From Pedobacter nanyangensis (lineage in GTDB: Bacteria; Bacteroidota; Bacteroidia; Sphingobacteriales; Sphingobacteriaceae): a stretch of 64,000 nt of DNA. Both the position numbers and the translations under genes were made by a program. Under the pieces are notes generated by a model, which had not been told where the DNA came from, ran no database searches, and saw only the letters and a list, made by a program, of their open reading frames with translations. Position 1 is the first letter of the stretch. Every line of letters begins with the position of its first letter. The DNA is taken from assembly GCF_003313505.1 (NCBI RefSeq), contig NZ_QMHO01000010.1, positions 1-64,000 on the forward strand, given 5' to 3'. Below are positions 8,981 through 17,752 of this stretch, piece by piece.

Positions 8981-11101
8981 TTATCTTACAAAAGCCATGG
9001 CCACACCACCATCTACATTTAGCATATTCCCAGTAGATTTGTTCATTAGCCCCCCAACAAATGCAAAACAAGCATTGGCTATATCTTCTGGCAATATGAT
9101 TTGGTTAAGCAATGTACGCTTAGCGTAATATGCTGGCAGTTCCTCCACTGTAACCCCGTAGGCTTTCGCCCTCCCTTCTGCCCAGCCACCTGCCCAAATG
9201 TTGCTGTCGCTAATCACCGCATCTGGATTTACCGCGTTCACTCTGATACCATCGGCACCCAGTTCTGCAGCGTTCAACCTGCTCAAGTGTAACTGTGCAG
9301 CCTTTGCACTACCATAGCCAGCATTATTTGGACCACTTACCAAGGCATTCTTGCTCACCACATTAATTATGTCGCCACCTGTACCTTGCTTTTTCATCAT
9401 ATTAGATGCTGCCTGAGTAATAAAAAATTGTCCCTTTACCAATACATCATACAGTAAATCCCAATCTTTTTCGGTATGGTCTGCAATGGTTTTGGATATG
9501 GAAATACCAGCATTGTTAACCACGATATCAATACCGCCAAAAGCAAGTGCAGCCTTTGTAAAAGCCAGTTCAATATCAGCAGAGTGGGTTACATTCAATG
9601 TTACAGAAGCCACTGTATCTTTCCCGAACTGTGTTTCAAATTCACTTACTGTTCCTTCCAATCGGTCGGCATTCATATCGTTTAATACTACAACAGCACC
9701 TTCTGAGGCAAACTTCTTCGCAATTGCCTTCCCAATACCACCGGCGCTTCCGGTAACCAATGCGATTTTGCCTGTTAATGGTTTTGGCTTTGGCATACGT
9801 TGTAGTTTGGCTTCTTCCAACAACCAATACTCTATATTAAAAGCTTCTTGATGAGGTAGTGAAGTATATTCTGAAACTGCCTCCGCACCTTTCATCACAT
9901 TAATGGCATTGATATAAAATTCTGCTGCTACCCTAGCCGTTTGCTTATCTTTGGCAAAAGTGAACATTCCAATTCCAGGGTATAGAATTACTACCGGATT
10001 GGTATCTCGAATAGTTGGACTGTCCGGATGCTTACATGTTTCATAGTAATTTGTATACATTTGCCTATAAGCTTCAAAGGAAGGAGTTAACGAGGCTCTG
10101 ATGGAAGCTGCGTCAGACAAATCTGCATCCGAATCCAGTTCTAGCACCAAAGGACTGATTTTAGTACGCAAAAAATGGTCTGGACAGCTTGTACCCATTG
10201 GAGCCAAACGTGAAAGGTCATTTGAGTTGATAAATTCCAATACCCTAACATCATCAGTAAAATGACCAATCATCTGCTGTTTTGTAGAACATAGCCCTCT
10301 TAAGGTTGGAGCAATTGCCGCAGCTTGTTTTTTTCTAATTTCTTCTGATTGGCTTTCTATTTTCTGACCACCAAATATTGGACCTTTCCTGCCATAGTTT
10401 TGGTTTAGATATTCAGAACATTTTTCAATTACATCAAGAGTGCTTACATAGCTTTCGTAGGCCGTATCGCCCCAAGTAAAAAGTCCATGGGAACCCAACA
10501 TGATACCTCGAATACCCGGATTTGCGTCTAGACAAGCCTTTAGTTGCAATCCTAGCTCAAAACCTGGTTTTTTCCATTCTACCCAACCCACAGTGCCCCC
10601 AAACAATTCTTCGGTAATTTTTTTTCCGTCCTTTGCTGCTGCAATGGCAATAGCCGCATCTGGGTGTAGATGGTCAATATGTTTAAACGGCAGGAAACCG
10701 TGCAATGGCGTATCGATAGAAGGGGCCTTTGAATCAAGATCATAGATGCAATGGTTGAACAGCGCCACCATTTCGTCTTCATGCTCCACTCCTCTGTATA
10801 TATTTTTTAGGCTGCGCAGCCTATCCACGTACAACGCTGCCAGACCGCTTTTCTTAAGAGTGCCAAGGTCACCTCCGGAGCCTTTTACCCACATTACTTC
10901 CGTTTCCAGCCCAGTAAGTGGGTCAATTTGGTTAACCTTGCAGGAGGTATTTCCCCCACCGTAATTGGTCAGGCGCAAATCAGCACCTAATAGGTTTGAA
11001 CGATAAATCAATAATGCCACCTCATCGCCAGCCATATTCGCTGCTTCTTCTTCATCCCATAAATAACTTACGTAATTGTAATTCGTTTCTTTAACAGCCA
11101 T
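8981..11101 (-). CDS. rhaEW: Bifunctional rhamnulose-1-phosphate aldolase / L-lactaldehyde dehydrogenase
   Basis: 706 aa with two fused enzymes. Residues about 20-400 are a class II aldolase/adducin domain (NYGGGNTSCKV, VKGSGGDLG, the metal-binding HIDHLHPDA stretch, GLFTWGDTA). Residues about 425-705 are a short-chain dehydrogenase (VTGSAGGIGKAIA cofactor loop, NNAGIS, YGSAKAA with the catalytic Tyr/Lys, NPDAV). This RhaEW architecture is known to cleave L-rhamnulose-1-P to DHAP and L-lactaldehyde and oxidise the latter to L-lactate. That output matches the two lactate dehydrogenases downstream. It starts at ATG 11101, 130 bp from the phosphorylase gene, so an internal promoter is possible although none was recognised. 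Confidence 0.9.
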   Translation of the reverse strand: MAVKETNYNYVSYLWDEEEAANMAGDEVALLIYRSNLLGADLRLTNYGGGNTSCKVNQIDPLTGLETEVMWVKGSGGDLGTLKKSGLAALYVDRLRSLKNIYRGVEHEDEMVALFNHCIYDLDSKAPSIDTPLHGFLPFKHIDHLHPDAAIAIAAAKDGKKITEELFGGTVGWVEWKKPGFELGLQLKACLDANPGIRGIMLGSHGLFTWGDTAYESYVSTLDVIEKCSEYLNQNYGRKGPIFGGQKIESQSEEIRKKQAAAIAPTLRGLCSTKQQMIGHFTDDVRVLEFINSNDLSRLAPMGTSCPDHFLRTKISPLVLELDSDADLSDAASIRASLTPSFEAYRQMYTNYYETCKHPDSPTIRDTNPVVILYPGIGMFTFAKDKQTARVAAEFYINAINVMKGAEAVSEYTSLPHQEAFNIEYWLLEEAKLQRMPKPKPLTGKIALVTGSAGGIGKAIAKKFASEGAVVVLNDMNADRLEGTVSEFETQFGKDTVASVTLNVTHSADIELAFTKAALAFGGIDIVVNNAGISISKTIADHTEKDWDLLYDVLVKGQFFITQAASNMMKKQGTGGDIINVVSKNALVSGPNNAGYGSAKAAQLHLSRLNAAELGADGIRVNAVNPDAVISDSNIWAGGWAEGRAKAYGVTVEELPAYYAKRTLLNQIILPEDIANACFAFVGGLMNKSTGNMLNVDGGVAMAFVR

Positions 11102-11231
11102 TGCAGTATATTTTAATATTCTTTATTTCATTAATTCCCTCGGCTAGAAGGAAAACTTCTGTCAATAAATGACATATCATAGCTAGATACCTTAAATATT
11201 AAGCACCTATAAAACTTAAGCAAGCCTATGT

Positions 11232-12416
11232 TTACTGTTGAATGTTAACATTAGCGTTATTCGACACTATTTTAGAAATTGTTTTTACTGATTCAGCAGA
11301 TCGTAAACCATCTTCAGGCGTATTGGTTACATAATCTAATAACCTTTCTATAGAGCTTGTGGCTACGTGCATTCTGGTATCTGATGATGCATAATAGATG
11401 TAGACGTTGTTTTGTTCGTCCACTATCCAGCCGTTGCTGAACAATACATTAGAAACATCCCCTATGCGCTCTTCACCTTCTGGTGCCATAAAGTATCCAG
11501 CAGGTTTATAAATCACTTTTTTAATGTCGTGTAAATCTGTCATAAACATATATAGCACATAACGCAAACCAGCCGCGGTATTGCGCACACCATGAGCCAA
11601 ATGTAGCCAGCCTTTCTCCGTTTTTATTGGTGCTGGGCCTAACCCATTTTTTCCTTCGTAAACGGTATGATAAACCTTTTTATCTATTACCTTTTCTACG
11701 GATATTACTGGATTCTCTATATCATCACACACACCAAATCCTATTCCCCCTCCCTTGCCAGCTTCGATAAAACTATCTTGCGGACGGGTATAAAATGCAT
11801 ATTTTCCATCTACAAATTCTGGATGCAATACAACATTACGCTGTTGAGGAGATGGTGTTTTCAAATCTGGCAGTCTATCCCAGTGTTTAAGGTCTTTTGT
11901 TCTTACTATGCCACATTGTGCAACTGCGGCAGACTGGTCACCTTCTGGAGCTGATTTATCTCTTCTTTCGGTACAAAACAGACCGTAAATCCAGCCGTCT
12001 TCGTGCCTAACCAACCGCATATCATATACGTTGGTATCGGGTTCATCTGTTTCGGGGATAATTATTGGGTATTCCCAAAATTTAAAATTATCAATACCGT
12101 TGTAACTCTCGGCCACTGCAAAAAACGATTTGCGGTCGTGGCCCTCTACTCTTACTACCAAAACAAAGTTACCATTGAACAAGATGGCTCCGGCATTAAA
12201 GGTAGCGTTGATACCAAACCTCTCCATTAAGAAAGGATTAGTTTCGGCATTTAAATCATAGCGCCAACTTAAAGGGGTATGAGCTGCTGTAAGAATAGGA
12301 TTTTGATAGCGTTCAAATACACCATTACCCAATTTCTCTACCTGATTTTGTGCTGTTATTCTTTCAAAATAAGATTGCCTTAATTCATTCAGCCGCTTAT
12401 CAAAATACAAATTCAT
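11232..12416 (-). CDS. 4-O-beta-D-mannosyl-D-glucose phosphorylase (GH130 subfamily 1)
   Basis: 394 aa, against about 390 for the characterised Bacteroides enzyme, which it resembles throughout: [14 protein letters not shown] [96 protein letters not shown] and [14 protein letters not shown]. It phosphorolyses Man-beta-1,4-Glc to mannose-1-phosphate and glucose in the cytoplasm. It is separated by 28 bp from the symporter upstream, which probably imports the disaccharide. No cellobiose 2-epimerase or mannosidase accompanies it, so Man-Glc must come directly from the polymer (glucomannan-like) rather than from epimerised mannobiose. Confidence 0.92.
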   Translation of the reverse strand: MNLYFDKRLNELRQSYFERITAQNQVEKLGNGVFERYQNPILTAAHTPLSWRYDLNAETNPFLMERFGINATFNAGAILFNGNFVLVVRVEGHDRKSFFAVAESYNGIDNFKFWEYPIIIPETDEPDTNVYDMRLVRHEDGWIYGLFCTERRDKSAPEGDQSAAVAQCGIVRTKDLKHWDRLPDLKTPSPQQRNVVLHPEFVDGKYAFYTRPQDSFIEAGKGGGIGFGVCDDIENPVISVEKVIDKKVYHTVYEGKNGLGPAPIKTEKGWLHLAHGVRNTAAGLRYVLYMFMTDLHDIKKVIYKPAGYFMAPEGEERIGDVSNVLFSNGWIVDEQNNVYIYYASSDTRMHVATSSIERLLDYVTNTPEDGLRSAESVKTISKIVSNNANVNIQQ

Positions 12417-12444
12417 AATATTATCTAATTGTGTCTTTATCTTA

Positions 12445-14271
12445 CTAATCTTCTAATTTATTCCACCATGTTCTTTTTAAGATGATAATGATTACTGCTA
12501 ATATGAGCAGCACTATAAGTAATGGAAGTTTCATCCACATCACCAGATACATAGGTACCAACGTTAAACAGCACTGCGCTATAATACCCAGCGATACATT
12601 GAACATATCTAGCTTGAAGCGTTTGTTTGGCTTAAAAAACGGATTTTCTTTGATTACCAAATCATGCACTGGTTTCCAAAAACCCCATGGTTTTACATTT
12701 GAATAAAAAGCTTTTAATATTTCTACATCTGTTGCTGGAGCGGCATAGGTACCCACAATAGAGCCTATTAAAGAGATTACAAATAATAAAGGCCATACGT
12801 ACAATGGTAAAATACCATCGAATATAAAGGGAAATATTAATGCTGCAGCGATTCCCGAGGCCATTCCCCAGAAAAAGCCATTAGCGTTAAAGCGCCACCA
12901 GTACCACTTTAACATGTTAGAAGCAATGTAGCCACCGTATAGTGCGCCAACTATCCATTGCAGAATGCTGTTTACATCTTTAGCGAAAAAGCCAAGCACA
13001 ACACCTACAATAACGACCAGTACACCTACAATGTAGTTCATACTGATAATTTTCTTAGTCGAAGCCTTAGGGTTTACATATTTTAGGTATACATCATTAA
13101 CAATGTATGCCTGTGCAGCATTTAAAGTACCCGAAAAGGTTCCCATAAAGGCACCTAATAACCCCGTAAGAACCAGACCTAAAATCCCAACAGGCAAAAA
13201 GTTATTGATAGCCGCAGGCAATATACGTTCAAAATCGGTTCCTTGAGGTGTGCTGATGCCCATTTCATTAAAGTATAACAAGGCCAATACAGTTAAGCCA
13301 ATAATCATAGAATATCTAACCGGTAGCAGAACAAGTGATACAAAGCCCGTCATTTTAGATGCCTCTTTGGGCGACTTTGTAGACAATACCTTCTGCATAT
13401 CGTAACTTGGCGAAGGCCCAGCCAAGCTCGCAAAAAAACCTTTGAAGAGCATCATCATAAAGAATATGCCAAACAATCCAAATCCGTCATCTTCTATTTT
13501 CTTGTTGGCTGACGGGAGGATATTAGACCAGTCCAAGTCCAGTTTCCACCCAAAAAATGGATCGAACCAACCCTTCGGTACATTAAGGGTTTTGTCTTGC
13601 AGATGTAAATAAGCAATTACGGCAATAGCTATACAACCTATCGTCATAATCATATATTTGATAAAATCACCTACCACAATACTATGCATACCCCCCAATA
13701 TGGAGTAGAACATGGCAAAAAGGGTAAATATGATACCATAAAAATGTGCAACATATTGCGGTGGAATATCAAAAGGGATGTAACCACTGACCAAATCCCA
13801 TGGCACAAAAACCTCTATAAACTTACCTAATCCAATAAAACCATAAGCTAAGAAACCCAGACAGCTGATAATGGCAAATGCTACTACGATATTATGTGAA
13901 GCTTTAACTCCCGTTCCTGTAAGCCCGAAACGGGTAGCCAACCACTCTGCTCCGGTATTGGCATTAGAACGACGTAGCCACTTGGAAAGAAACATCATAT
14001 TGAATACTTGGTTAAAAACTGGCCATAACCAAGGTATCCAAATACTCTTCATTCCATAAACAAAACAAAGTGATATCATCCACATCGTTCCACTGATATC
14101 AAACATATCACTGGCATCACTTAAACCCAACATATACCAGGGCAGTTTCTTACCCCCCATCAAGTAACTTTCTTTATTTTGCCTGGCTTTATTTTTGTAG
14201 TACCATCCTATCAATACCATCATTACTAGGTAAGAGATAACGATCGCAATATCTATTAGTTGTAGTTTCAA
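12445..14271 (-). CDS. Sodium:solute symporter (SSS family)
   Basis: 608 aa with about 13-14 hydrophobic segments. SSS hallmarks include the N-terminal [45 protein letters not shown] and [17 protein letters not shown]. The start appears to be TTG at 14271: no ATG lies between it and the upstream in-frame stop, and the first downstream Met (residue 17) falls inside the first membrane helix. A TTG start is unusual and may keep expression low. It heads the catabolic operon and lies 28 bp before the mannosylglucose phosphorylase, so Man-Glc or another oligosaccharide/rhamnose is the probable cargo. Bacteroidota often use SSS carriers for glycan disaccharides. Confidence 0.85.
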   Translation of the reverse strand: MKLQLIDIAIVISYLVMMVLIGWYYKNKARQNKESYLMGGKKLPWYMLGLSDASDMFDISGTMWMISLCFVYGMKSIWIPWLWPVFNQVFNMMFLSKWLRRSNANTGAEWLATRFGLTGTGVKASHNIVVAFAIISCLGFLAYGFIGLGKFIEVFVPWDLVSGYIPFDIPPQYVAHFYGIIFTLFAMFYSILGGMHSIVVGDFIKYMIMTIGCIAIAVIAYLHLQDKTLNVPKGWFDPFFGWKLDLDWSNILPSANKKIEDDGFGLFGIFFMMMLFKGFFASLAGPSPSYDMQKVLSTKSPKEASKMTGFVSLVLLPVRYSMIIGLTVLALLYFNEMGISTPQGTDFERILPAAINNFLPVGILGLVLTGLLGAFMGTFSGTLNAAQAYIVNDVYLKYVNPKASTKKIISMNYIVGVLVVIVGVVLGFFAKDVNSILQWIVGALYGGYIASNMLKWYWWRFNANGFFWGMASGIAAALIFPFIFDGILPLYVWPLLFVISLIGSIVGTYAAPATDVEILKAFYSNVKPWGFWKPVHDLVIKENPFFKPNKRFKLDMFNVSLGIIAQCCLTLVPMYLVMWMKLPLLIVLLILAVIIIILKRTWWNKLED

Positions 14272-14678
14272 TTGTGTAGGTTTTTATCCGGTTAAACAAT
14301 AATTATACGGCATATAGCAACTAGAAGCGGCTTTACATGTGTAATTTCAATGGGGTAAATTTCATTAATAAAATGGGCATAAGACAAATACTTTTTTACC
14401 CAAATAACATATAATTCCTATCTCTCTTGCTGAAAAGCTTATTAAGATCTATTTCTACCGATGATTTAGAGGATCTGCACTCATTTGGCTTTAGAGATGT
14501 CACGATAGTATCAATTATGATAAAAAAAACCATATAACTTAGTGCGTTAAGTTAATAAATTAGCTTACCTTTAACCAAACGTTAAAGTCCATTTATTTAT
14601 AAAAGAGCAGTTTCATTCTGTTTTTCTTTAATGCTTTACACTGTCTAGAAAACTACTAATATCATATACAATTATTCT
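14272..14678. other. Divergent intergenic region between symporter and AraC genes
   Basis: 407 bp, very A+T-rich, without a credible ORF. It must hold promoters for the minus-strand catabolic operon and the plus-strand AraC gene. The only striking element is the palindromic operator at 14536-14553. No rho-independent terminator was seen. Confidence 0.6.
14536..14553. promoter_or_regulatory. PUL operator copy 1 (AACTTA-GTGCGT-TAAGTT)
   Basis: A perfect 6-bp inverted repeat with a 6-bp centre, lying between the divergent symporter operon and araC gene. The core TTAGTGCGTTAA recurs at 27357, 32465 and 41029. The following bases TAAATTAGCT (from 14555) are also shared with the 27.3-kb copy, so the match exceeds the palindrome. 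Confidence 0.65.
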
Positions 14679-15560
14679 ATGGCATCGATTAATAATATTA
14701 TTAAAGAAATTACCCCACTTACTCCAAACGATTGTTTTACAATTTTTTCGAGGGTAAAGAAAGAATTTAATTTTCCGATACATTTCCATGAGGAATACGA
14801 GTTGAACCTAATTTTGAATGCTAAGGGAGCGAAAAGAATTGTTGGTGACAATATTGATGTCATTGGCGATTTAGAACTTGTTTTGATCGGACCCAATCTT
14901 CCTCATGTATGGCTTACGCACGAATGTAATTCCGAAATAACTGAGATTACGATGCAGTGGCATAAAGACCTCTTCGAGGAAAAGTTCTTGAAAAGGAATC
15001 AGATGACTCTTATCAAAAATATGCTGGAAAAAAGTTTACGTGGAATTTCCTTCAGTCCGGAAATGATAAATACTATACAGCCTAGGCTCATTGCACTGAA
15101 AGACTCTAACGGTTTTAACTCTGTTTTGGAACTATTGAGTATTCTTCATGAACTTTCAATGTCTAAAAGTATGGTTCTTCTATCTAACTCTAGCTTTATG
15201 AATGCTGCCAACCTTAAACATAACAGTAGAAGACTGGAAAAAGCATTCGAATTCATGAATAATAACTATGATAAAGAAATATCACTAAAAGATTTAGCCA
15301 AGCTGACCAATATGACCGAAGAATCGTTCAGTAGGTTTATAAAGAAACGTACGGGTAACACATTCATTAATTCTTTAAATGAAATCAGACTTGGCCATGC
15401 TTCTAGAATGTTAATTGATACGACCCATACCATTACAGAAATATCTTATTTATGTGGTTTCAATAATATATCAAATTTCAACCGATTGTTTAAAAAGAAA
15501 AAACACTGCACACCAAAAGAACTCCGGGAAAACTATTCTGGACATAGAATATTCATATAA
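14679..15560 (+). CDS. AraC-family transcriptional regulator with N-terminal cupin
   Basis: 293 aa. The N-terminal half is a cupin-like sensor (FPIHFHEEYELNLIL, GPNLPHVW). The C-terminal ~100 residues hold the paired AraC helix-turn-helix (ISLKDLAKLTNMTEESFSRFIKKRTG and ITEISYLCGFNNISNFNRLFKKKK). It is divergent from the symporter/rhamnose operon and shares its promoter region, the usual place for a local activator. Such proteins commonly bind a sugar in the cupin and activate the adjacent catabolic operon, here plausibly in response to rhamnose or a PUL-derived sugar. The effector is inferred, not visible. Confidence 0.87.
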   Translation: MASINNIIKEITPLTPNDCFTIFSRVKKEFNFPIHFHEEYELNLILNAKGAKRIVGDNIDVIGDLELVLIGPNLPHVWLTHECNSEITEITMQWHKDLFEEKFLKRNQMTLIKNMLEKSLRGISFSPEMINTIQPRLIALKDSNGFNSVLELLSILHELSMSKSMVLLSNSSFMNAANLKHNSRRLEKAFEFMNNNYDKEISLKDLAKLTNMTEESFSRFIKKRTGNTFINSLNEIRLGHASRMLIDTTHTITEISYLCGFNNISNFNRLFKKKKHCTPKELRENYSGHRIFI

Positions 15561-15679
15561 GCCAGCTCGTATTTGCAGGAAAATATATCAGAGCTAAATC
15601 AATATCATATATGGATAAAAATAAGCTACTATTTAAATATTGCTAAGCTTATTTTTCGGGCTAAAAAAAATGTATTGAT

Positions 15680-16789
15680 ATGAAAAATTATAATTTAATC
15701 TCCTTGCTACTCTTCATTGTATTTTGGACTGTTGGTTTGACGTTAAAAGCGCAGCCTGGCTTAGCCAGCAACGAAACAAAAAAAGAATGGTGGTATATTA
15801 ACAGAATTACACCTTTTATTAAACAATATCCCAACATCAACAAACTTTCTCTTATAAAGGTTAAAGGAAATACTTTTATAGACGAAACCGGAAAAGTTGT
15901 TGTATTTAAAGGGCTTTCTATTTCGGACCCAGACAAATTAGTTAAGGATGGCTATTGGAACAGAAAACATTTTGAAGTGATTAAAAGTTGGGGCACCAAT
16001 GTTATCCGTATCCCAGTGCATCCCATTGCGTTTCATCAACGAGGCGTTGAGGCGTATATCAAACTCTTAGATGAAGCTGTAAAATGGTGTTCTGAACTGG
16101 GCATGTATGTGATTATAGATTGGCATTCTATTGGAAATCTACATACAGAACTTTTGGCGCACGACATGCACAATACCACGAAAAGGGAAACATTCAATTT
16201 CTGGAGAACTATTGCTGCCCATTATAAAGATGTGCCAACAGTAGCTTTTTATGAACTCTTTAATGAACCTACCACATACAATGGGCAATATGGCAGAGTT
16301 ACTTGGGACGAATGGAAGAACCTGATGGAGCAGTTGATAGATGTAGTCTACTCCCTTAACGATAAGGCCATACCGTTGGTTGCTGGCTTTAACTGGGCCT
16401 ATGATCTTACTCCTGTAAAATTCAAACCAATCGAAAGACCCGGAATAGCCTATGTAACCCATCCCTATCCAGGAAAAAGAAAATATCCTTGGGTTGACGA
16501 GTGGGAAAAAGATTTTGGTTACGTTGCAGATAACTATCCTGTTTTTGCCACAGAAATTGGCTATATGAAAGATAATGACGAAGACAAAAATCTGAACGAT
16601 AATGGCAAATACGGTCCTGCTATTATGAATTATTTTAACAAGAAGGGTATCTCATTTACTGTATGGGTTTTCGATCCGGTATGGGTACCACAAATGATTA
16701 AAAACTGGAATTACGAGCCCACGGATCAAGGTGCATTTTTTAGGGATGTGATGCAGGGTAAGTTCAAATTTAACAATAGTAAAAAATAA
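15680..16789 (+). CDS. Secreted glycoside hydrolase family 5
   Basis: 369 aa with an N-terminal signal peptide (MKNYNLISLLLFIVF ending near LKAQ). The GH5 (beta/alpha)8 barrel begins at about residue 60: FKGLSISDPDK, INWGTNVIRIPVHP-like WGTNVIRIPVHP, IDWHS, ELFNEP with the acid/base Glu196, HPYPG and ATEIGY with the nucleophile Glu292. It has no sorting domain or lipobox, so it is probably periplasmic. It is distinct from the four other GH5 proteins of the locus, which share NEPHDM and GEYG motifs. It probably trims imported oligosaccharides. The subfamily and linkage specificity cannot be settled by eye; beta-1,4-glucan/mannan activity is the family default. Confidence 0.85.
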   Translation: MKNYNLISLLLFIVFWTVGLTLKAQPGLASNETKKEWWYINRITPFIKQYPNINKLSLIKVKGNTFIDETGKVVVFKGLSISDPDKLVKDGYWNRKHFEVIKSWGTNVIRIPVHPIAFHQRGVEAYIKLLDEAVKWCSELGMYVIIDWHSIGNLHTELLAHDMHNTTKRETFNFWRTIAAHYKDVPTVAFYELFNEPTTYNGQYGRVTWDEWKNLMEQLIDVVYSLNDKAIPLVAGFNWAYDLTPVKFKPIERPGIAYVTHPYPGKRKYPWVDEWEKDFGYVADNYPVFATEIGYMKDNDEDKNLNDNGKYGPAIMNYFNKKGISFTVWVFDPVWVPQMIKNWNYEPTDQGAFFRDVMQGKFKFNNSKK

Positions 16790-16809
16790 TTTTTTGATTG
16801 TATTAATAT

Positions 16810-16874
16810 AAGGTTGCTGTGCGCTTTAGATTATCTTATGTATAATATGATATTTAAAGGCAGCAACCTTTAAA
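16810..16874. promoter_or_regulatory. Two mutually exclusive stem-loops downstream of the GH5 gene
   Basis: AAGGTTGCTG (16810-16819) is the exact complement of CAGCAACCTT (16861-16870), and TTTAAAGG (16853-16860) is the exact complement of CCTTTAAA (16867-16874) across a 6-nt loop. The two stems share 16867-16870 and cannot form together. It may be a terminator for GH5 or a leader element for the GntR gene starting at 16968. Confidence 0.4.
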
Positions 16875-16967
16875 TAATAAGCCATAAAAACCATCTGAGG
16901 ATAAAAAACTTAGTATTTTTACAGTATATTTATCCTAACTAAAACCAATTCTTCATTACTTCAACGA

Positions 16968-17726
16968 ATGAAACCTAAGTTTATAACTATAAGCGATTCT
17001 ATTATTGAAAAGATAAAATCGGGGGAATTAATTCCCGGAGACAAAATCCCTTCTGAAAATGAACTGATTAAAAACTATAAAATTAGTAATACCACAGCGA
17101 GGAAAACATTGTTAGAGATAGAATCGAAAGGTTGGGTAAGGAGAATAAAAGGCAAAGGTACTTTTGTACTAAATAGAACAGCGACACACCAGCTGGTACG
17201 CACTTTAGGATCCATTGATTCGACGCGTAAAGGGTTTAACGAAAGCTTAAAGGCCGAAGGCCTTACGCCAAAAAATATTATTTTAGAGAAAACTATCTTG
17301 AATGAGGGCGTTTCTGCCGCTATTGTGGGAAGGCACGTAATTATTGAAGGGCCTGTTCTAAAAGTACACCAGCTTCGCTACGCCGATGATGAATTAATGA
17401 AAGATGAAACAAGATATATCTCGTTAACTCTATGTCCAAAAATAGACGCCTTATCCACAGAAATATCTTATTTTAAAGCTTATGAGCAACAATATAATCT
17501 CAAAATAAACGACATAAGGCAAACGCTCAGCGCAGATATATTAGAAGCCAATAGCAATAAGAACCATTTTGGCACAACCAGCAACATCGCTATTTTTGTT
17601 CTTGACAGTGCTGTTTTTGCCGATGATGGAAAGGTGATAGAAATTGAGCACTCTTACTATCGGGGTGATAAGTATAAATTCGCCATTAGTGCACACCCTG
17701 AATATGGGCACAAAAGTGACGATTAG
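16968..17726 (+). CDS. GntR-family transcriptional regulator (HutC/UTRA type)
   Basis: 252 aa. An N-terminal winged helix (SIIEKIKSGELIPGDKIPSENELI, TTARKTLLEIESKGWVRRIKGKGTFV) spans about residues 8-75. A UTRA effector-binding domain follows (about 95-245, VLKVHQLRYADDE, KVIEIEHSYYRGDKYKF). UTRA proteins bind small sugars or sugar phosphates and usually repress. It lies between the GH5 gene and the convergent esterase/GH5 genes. It is one of two DNA-binding regulators in the PUL and therefore a candidate for binding the TTARYGCRYTAA palindromes, which overlap promoter -7 positions as repressor sites often do. That link is inference. Confidence 0.87.
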   Translation: MKPKFITISDSIIEKIKSGELIPGDKIPSENELIKNYKISNTTARKTLLEIESKGWVRRIKGKGTFVLNRTATHQLVRTLGSIDSTRKGFNESLKAEGLTPKNIILEKTILNEGVSAAIVGRHVIIEGPVLKVHQLRYADDELMKDETRYISLTLCPKIDALSTEISYFKAYEQQYNLKINDIRQTLSADILEANSNKNHFGTTSNIAIFVLDSAVFADDGKVIEIEHSYYRGDKYKFAISAHPEYGHKSDD

Positions 17727-17729
17727 GCT

Positions 17730-17752
17730 ACTAAATTGTGTTCATATTTAGT
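17730..17752. terminator. Bidirectional terminator between convergent genes
   Basis: ACTAAAT (17730-17736) pairs with ATTTAGT (17746-17752) across a 9-nt loop. The stem covers the stop codon region of the minus-strand gene and follows the GntR stop by 4 nt. The gap between the convergent genes is only 21 bp, so the hairpin is well placed to end both transcripts. Confidence 0.5.
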
